From positions 3,783,036 to 3,847,035 of the forward strand of contig BSQZ01000018.1 of NCBI GenBank assembly GCA_033239005.1: a DNA stretch of 64,000 bases, read 5' to 3'. A program made the position numbers and the translations under genes. The notes beneath the pieces are model-generated. The model made no database searches. It saw only the letters and a program-made list of their open reading frames with translations, and was not told the DNA's origin. Below are positions 60,781 through 64,000 of the stretch, piece by piece; within the stretch, counting starts at the first letter, position 1; every line of letters starts with the position of its first letter. This DNA is from Lamellibrachia satsuma. Its lineage: Eukaryota > Annelida > Polychaeta > Sabellida > Siboglinidae.

Positions 60781-63700
60781 ATGGCAACATCTGCACCTGG
60801 AAAATGGACTGAAGAACAAGAGACGTCCACCCAGGATGTTGGCTGCGTGTACGAGAAGCAGGGCAAGCTTCGCTTACCACCACACGACAAGAATGGCATT
60901 GACAGCATCGACCCTGAAGACAGCGTGTCTCAGGTCAGCCATCTCTCCCACATGTCACGTGGCAGTTCCGTGCGCTCCAGCGCCAGCCTCATAAGGCTTC
61001 AGGAGGAGCAGCGGCAAACGGCGCTGATGACCCGCGCGGATGCAGTGAAAGAGCAGTACGAATTGGAGATGGCGAGGCGTCAAGTTGAAATGCAGTTTCG
61101 CAAAGCTGAGGAACAGTACAAATTGACTTTATTTGAAATGAAAAATAAAGAGGAAAACCTTAGGCTGCATACGGAACTAAGTGTCAGTGCCGCAAAACTA
61201 CAGGCACTGGAGAGGTATGAGGAAGCAGAGGAGGTAAAATTGACGCCTAAGGTCAAGTTCATGGAAGCAACTCATGTTATCCGAGGCAAAATGGGCCTCA
61301 GTGTGCCCTCTCTTGCTCATACATCTACTCCACATATAGCTGGACAACTGGCACCGTGCAGTGATGGCGATCTCTCTACGGCAAGTGGTCACATGATCAC
61401 TCACGGCGAATCGACAAAGGACTGGATGACTCGTGCGTCATCAGGGACTCATACAGAGTCTTACTGTCGCACGAGCGCCATTAATCGACCGGCAAATATG
61501 ACTGAACAGGGCCAAACCTGCGGCTACCCACCAACTGACCATGTCGCAGATACCAGTGAGATATTGGCAAATGTCCTGGACAGTTTGGCAGATAGGCTCT
61601 CGAACCGTGAACACTTACCCAAGATGATGCCTGAGAAATTCAGTGGTGATCTGCTCCAGTACCCATACTGGAATCAGTCGTTCGAGACGATAGTGGAGCT
61701 ACACACCAATGTTGTGAACCAAAGAATGTTTTTCCTTGGAAAGTGCACCGTCGGGGAAGCACACACGGCCATACAAGGATATCTCGCACTGAACACCGAG
61801 GAGGCCTATCATAAGGCTAGGGCCATCCTACGCAGGCGATATGGCGACAAGTACACTTTGGCAAAGGAGTGCAAGAGGAAGATCAGAGACTGGCCATTCG
61901 TGAGGCATGGTGACGGCAAGGGACTTCGCGATTCTCTGACTTCCTACTGCACTGCAAGACGGCTATGCAGTCAACTAATCACCTATGCTCGTTGGATTCG
62001 GAGGAGGAAATCACAAGGATGTTGGAGAAATTGCCGAAGAACCTAAATGATCGGTGAAGCCGCATTGTGGACAAATGGCTGAACAGTGAGGACGAGGAAA
62101 CACAATGCTACCCTCCTTTCGAGCCATTATGTGACTTCTTGTAGCAAGAAGCACGCATCGCGTGCAACACTGTCTACTTTAAACAGAACAGCACAGATAT
62201 GAAAGAGGAGAAAAGGGTGGTAAGAGGTTTTCGCCAGAAGATGACGGCGCGTTCATTTTCGACTGATGCTCGGGAAGAAGAGAACCTCTCAGGCTGCAAT
62301 GAGGTGACTGTCCTCGCCACTGCCCATGCACCGGTGCAGAGCAAGGACAGGAGCTGTGTGCTCTGTGGGCGGTCGCACATTTTGGAGTCTTGCGGACAGT
62401 TTCAGAAAATGAAACTCGCTGAACACAAGGTGTTTCTAAGGAAGAAGGGATTTTGTTACGGGTGTATGGATGGAAGACATCTGTCAAGGACATGCAGCAA
62501 GAGAAAGGAATGTCAGACCTGTGGCGGCCTCCACCCAACTTTGCTGCATTATGATACCAGAGAGGAAGGAAAGGAAACCACAGAAGCAGACACCAACGTG
62601 ACTGCACACTGCACTAAGGCCAGTGCTGCGAGTGTCATATCACACCAGACTGACATTTTCGATGTGGCAAGCCACTACATCTCGCTGATTGTGCCAGTGA
62701 TGTTGTATCACAAGGATGCACCAGATGAGTCCATCATGGTGTACGCACTGTTAGATGACCATTCCAACTCGACCTTCATCGCCCAACAGACCATGGACAA
62801 ACTGAAGGCTACTGGACAACCAGTCAAGATAAAGTTGGCGACAATGTTGGCAGAAGAAACAATCAACAGTGAAGTGGTGCATGGTCTGTCTGTATGTAAT
62901 GTCAGAGAAGGCACCCCTATTCCTTTGCCGGGAGCGTACTTGAGGGAATCAATTCCAGCAAACAGGAGCTTGATCCCACGGCCGGAGACAGCTATGCAGT
63001 GGTGCCATCTCGCCTCTGTAGCAGAGCAGTTACTTCCATACGAGGAAAATGTAGAGATTGGACTGGACCGTCCTCGAGCCATTAAGCCCAGAGAGCTGAT
63101 ACCAGGAACTGGCGACGATCCATGGGCGGTGCGCACGTCAATTGGTTGGGGAATTGCTGGCATAGTGGACCCGACTCATTCTCAGCTGGTGAGTGTAGCC
63201 AATGACAAGCCTTGTCACTTGGCATTTCGCACCCACGTTACGGAGATCAGCCCCTTGACAGTGTGCAATATGTTCGACCTTGACTTCAACGAGAGAAAGT
63301 CAGAAGAAAGGATATATGTTGAAGACCATCGTTTTCTGAACTAACTCTCCAATGGAATATATAGGCGATCTGATGGACACTTTGAAACGCCATTGCCTTT
63401 CAAGGACAATGTCAAGCTACCCAATAACAGAGCAGTGACACTCAAGAGACTTTCCGGCCTGAAGAGGAAATTTCTACGCGACAGCCAGTACAGGGAGGAC
63501 TACTCAAGGTTCATGACAGAGATAATCACTCATGGATATGCGGAACCTGTGCCAGCTGAGGAATTGACCATCGCTGAGGGAAGGACCTGGTACATTCCAC
63601 ACCACGGAGTGTACCACCCCAAGAAGCCAGGAAAGATACGTGTGGTTTTTTATTGCAGCGCGGAATATAGGGGTGAGGTACTGAACCGTCACCTACTTCA

Positions 63701-64000
63701 AGGCCCAGACTTAACTAATAATTTGACTGGCGTCTTGTGCAGGTTCCGTCAAGAGCCCGTGCCAGTAAGTTGTGACATTGAAAGCATGTATCACCAGGTC
63801 GGAGTCAACACGGAGGACAGAAACTTCCTGTGTTTCTTATGGTGGGACAACTGCGATTTGGACAGTGAACCAAAGGAGTATCGGATGACAGTGCATCTAT
63901 TCAGTGCAACTTCATCGCCTGGATGTGCAAACTACGCACTCATTGTGACGGCAGATATGTTCGAAAAGGACTGTGGAAAGCTTGCAGCAGACTTTGTCAG
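60781..64000 (+). pseudogene. BEL/Pao gag-pol, decayed and cut by the window edge
   Basis: The frame from ATG 60781 encodes a gag-like region: a charged coiled coil at residues about 65-150, then a DUF1759-like segment (KFSGDLLQYPYWNQSFETI). After a frameshift near 61935 and stops at 62055 (TGA) and 62142 (TAG), the same frame continues from 62199 with zinc-knuckle-type cysteine/histidine clusters (CVLCGRSH..., CYGCMDGRH..., CQTCGGLH) and a retropepsin-like ALLDDHSNSTFI. A TAA at 63342 interrupts it again. Beyond it lies the start of a Pao-type reverse transcriptase (GKIRVVFYCSAEYRG and VSCDIESMYHQV). RNase H, integrase and the 3' LTR lie off the right edge. The breaks make it inactive as it stands. 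Confidence 0.88.

Overview
The window is animal nuclear DNA. Split genes with GT-AG introns, tRNA-derived SINEs, CR1/Jockey-like LINEs, a BEL/Pao retrotransposon, many short inverted-repeat DNA transposons and long micro- and minisatellites all point to a metazoan. The mix of an animal TauE/SafE-type transporter with TTC33 and CPT1 suggests a marine invertebrate, perhaps a mollusc. The species is a guess; the sequence does not fix it.

Layout. (1) 554-~1640, minus: two exons of a TauE/SafE-family membrane transporter that continues off the left edge, with a possible first exon at 5665-5739. Its putative intron is full of TA, GA/CT and ATGT repeats and a 160-bp inverted repeat. (2) 6-16.9 kb: no gene recognised. 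It holds SINEs, a hAT element (10987-12808) with an 8-bp target duplication and nested insertions, minisatellites, and copies of a TIR family that begins TAGCCTCG. (3) 16966-19804, minus: complete five-exon TTC33 gene with one GC-AG intron. (4) 20-23.6 kb: a truncated LINE and a 1.67-kb long-TIR element. (5) 23749-26729, plus: a two-exon gene for a 71-residue single-pass membrane protein. (6) 26.7-38.7 kb: AT-rich sequence and a 4.4-kb array of about 95 units of 46 bp. (7) 38729-55560, minus: thirteen 3' exons of carnitine palmitoyltransferase 1 (CPT1), about 595 residues, including the catalytic histidine. Its 5' exons were not found. Its introns hold LINEs, an ORF1-like fragment, a mariner-type MITE and several minisatellites. 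(8) 55.6-60.2 kb: non-coding, with a cluster of AGGTCA half-sites at 58616-58972. (9) 60252-64000, plus: a decayed BEL/Pao element inserted into a LINE fragment.

The three best-supported host genes (TTC33, the small membrane protein, CPT1) do not form an obvious pathway. All exon joins given here were checked for reading phase by hand and are consistent with family alignments recalled from memory. No database search was possible.

The most unusual observation is that two CPT1 splice sites lie inside tandem arrays. The 5' splice site of the exon at 42258-42414 is repeated in about 15 units of 37 bp, and the acceptor of the exon at 52719-52850 is repeated in 39-bp, frame-preserving units that were later split by a LINE.
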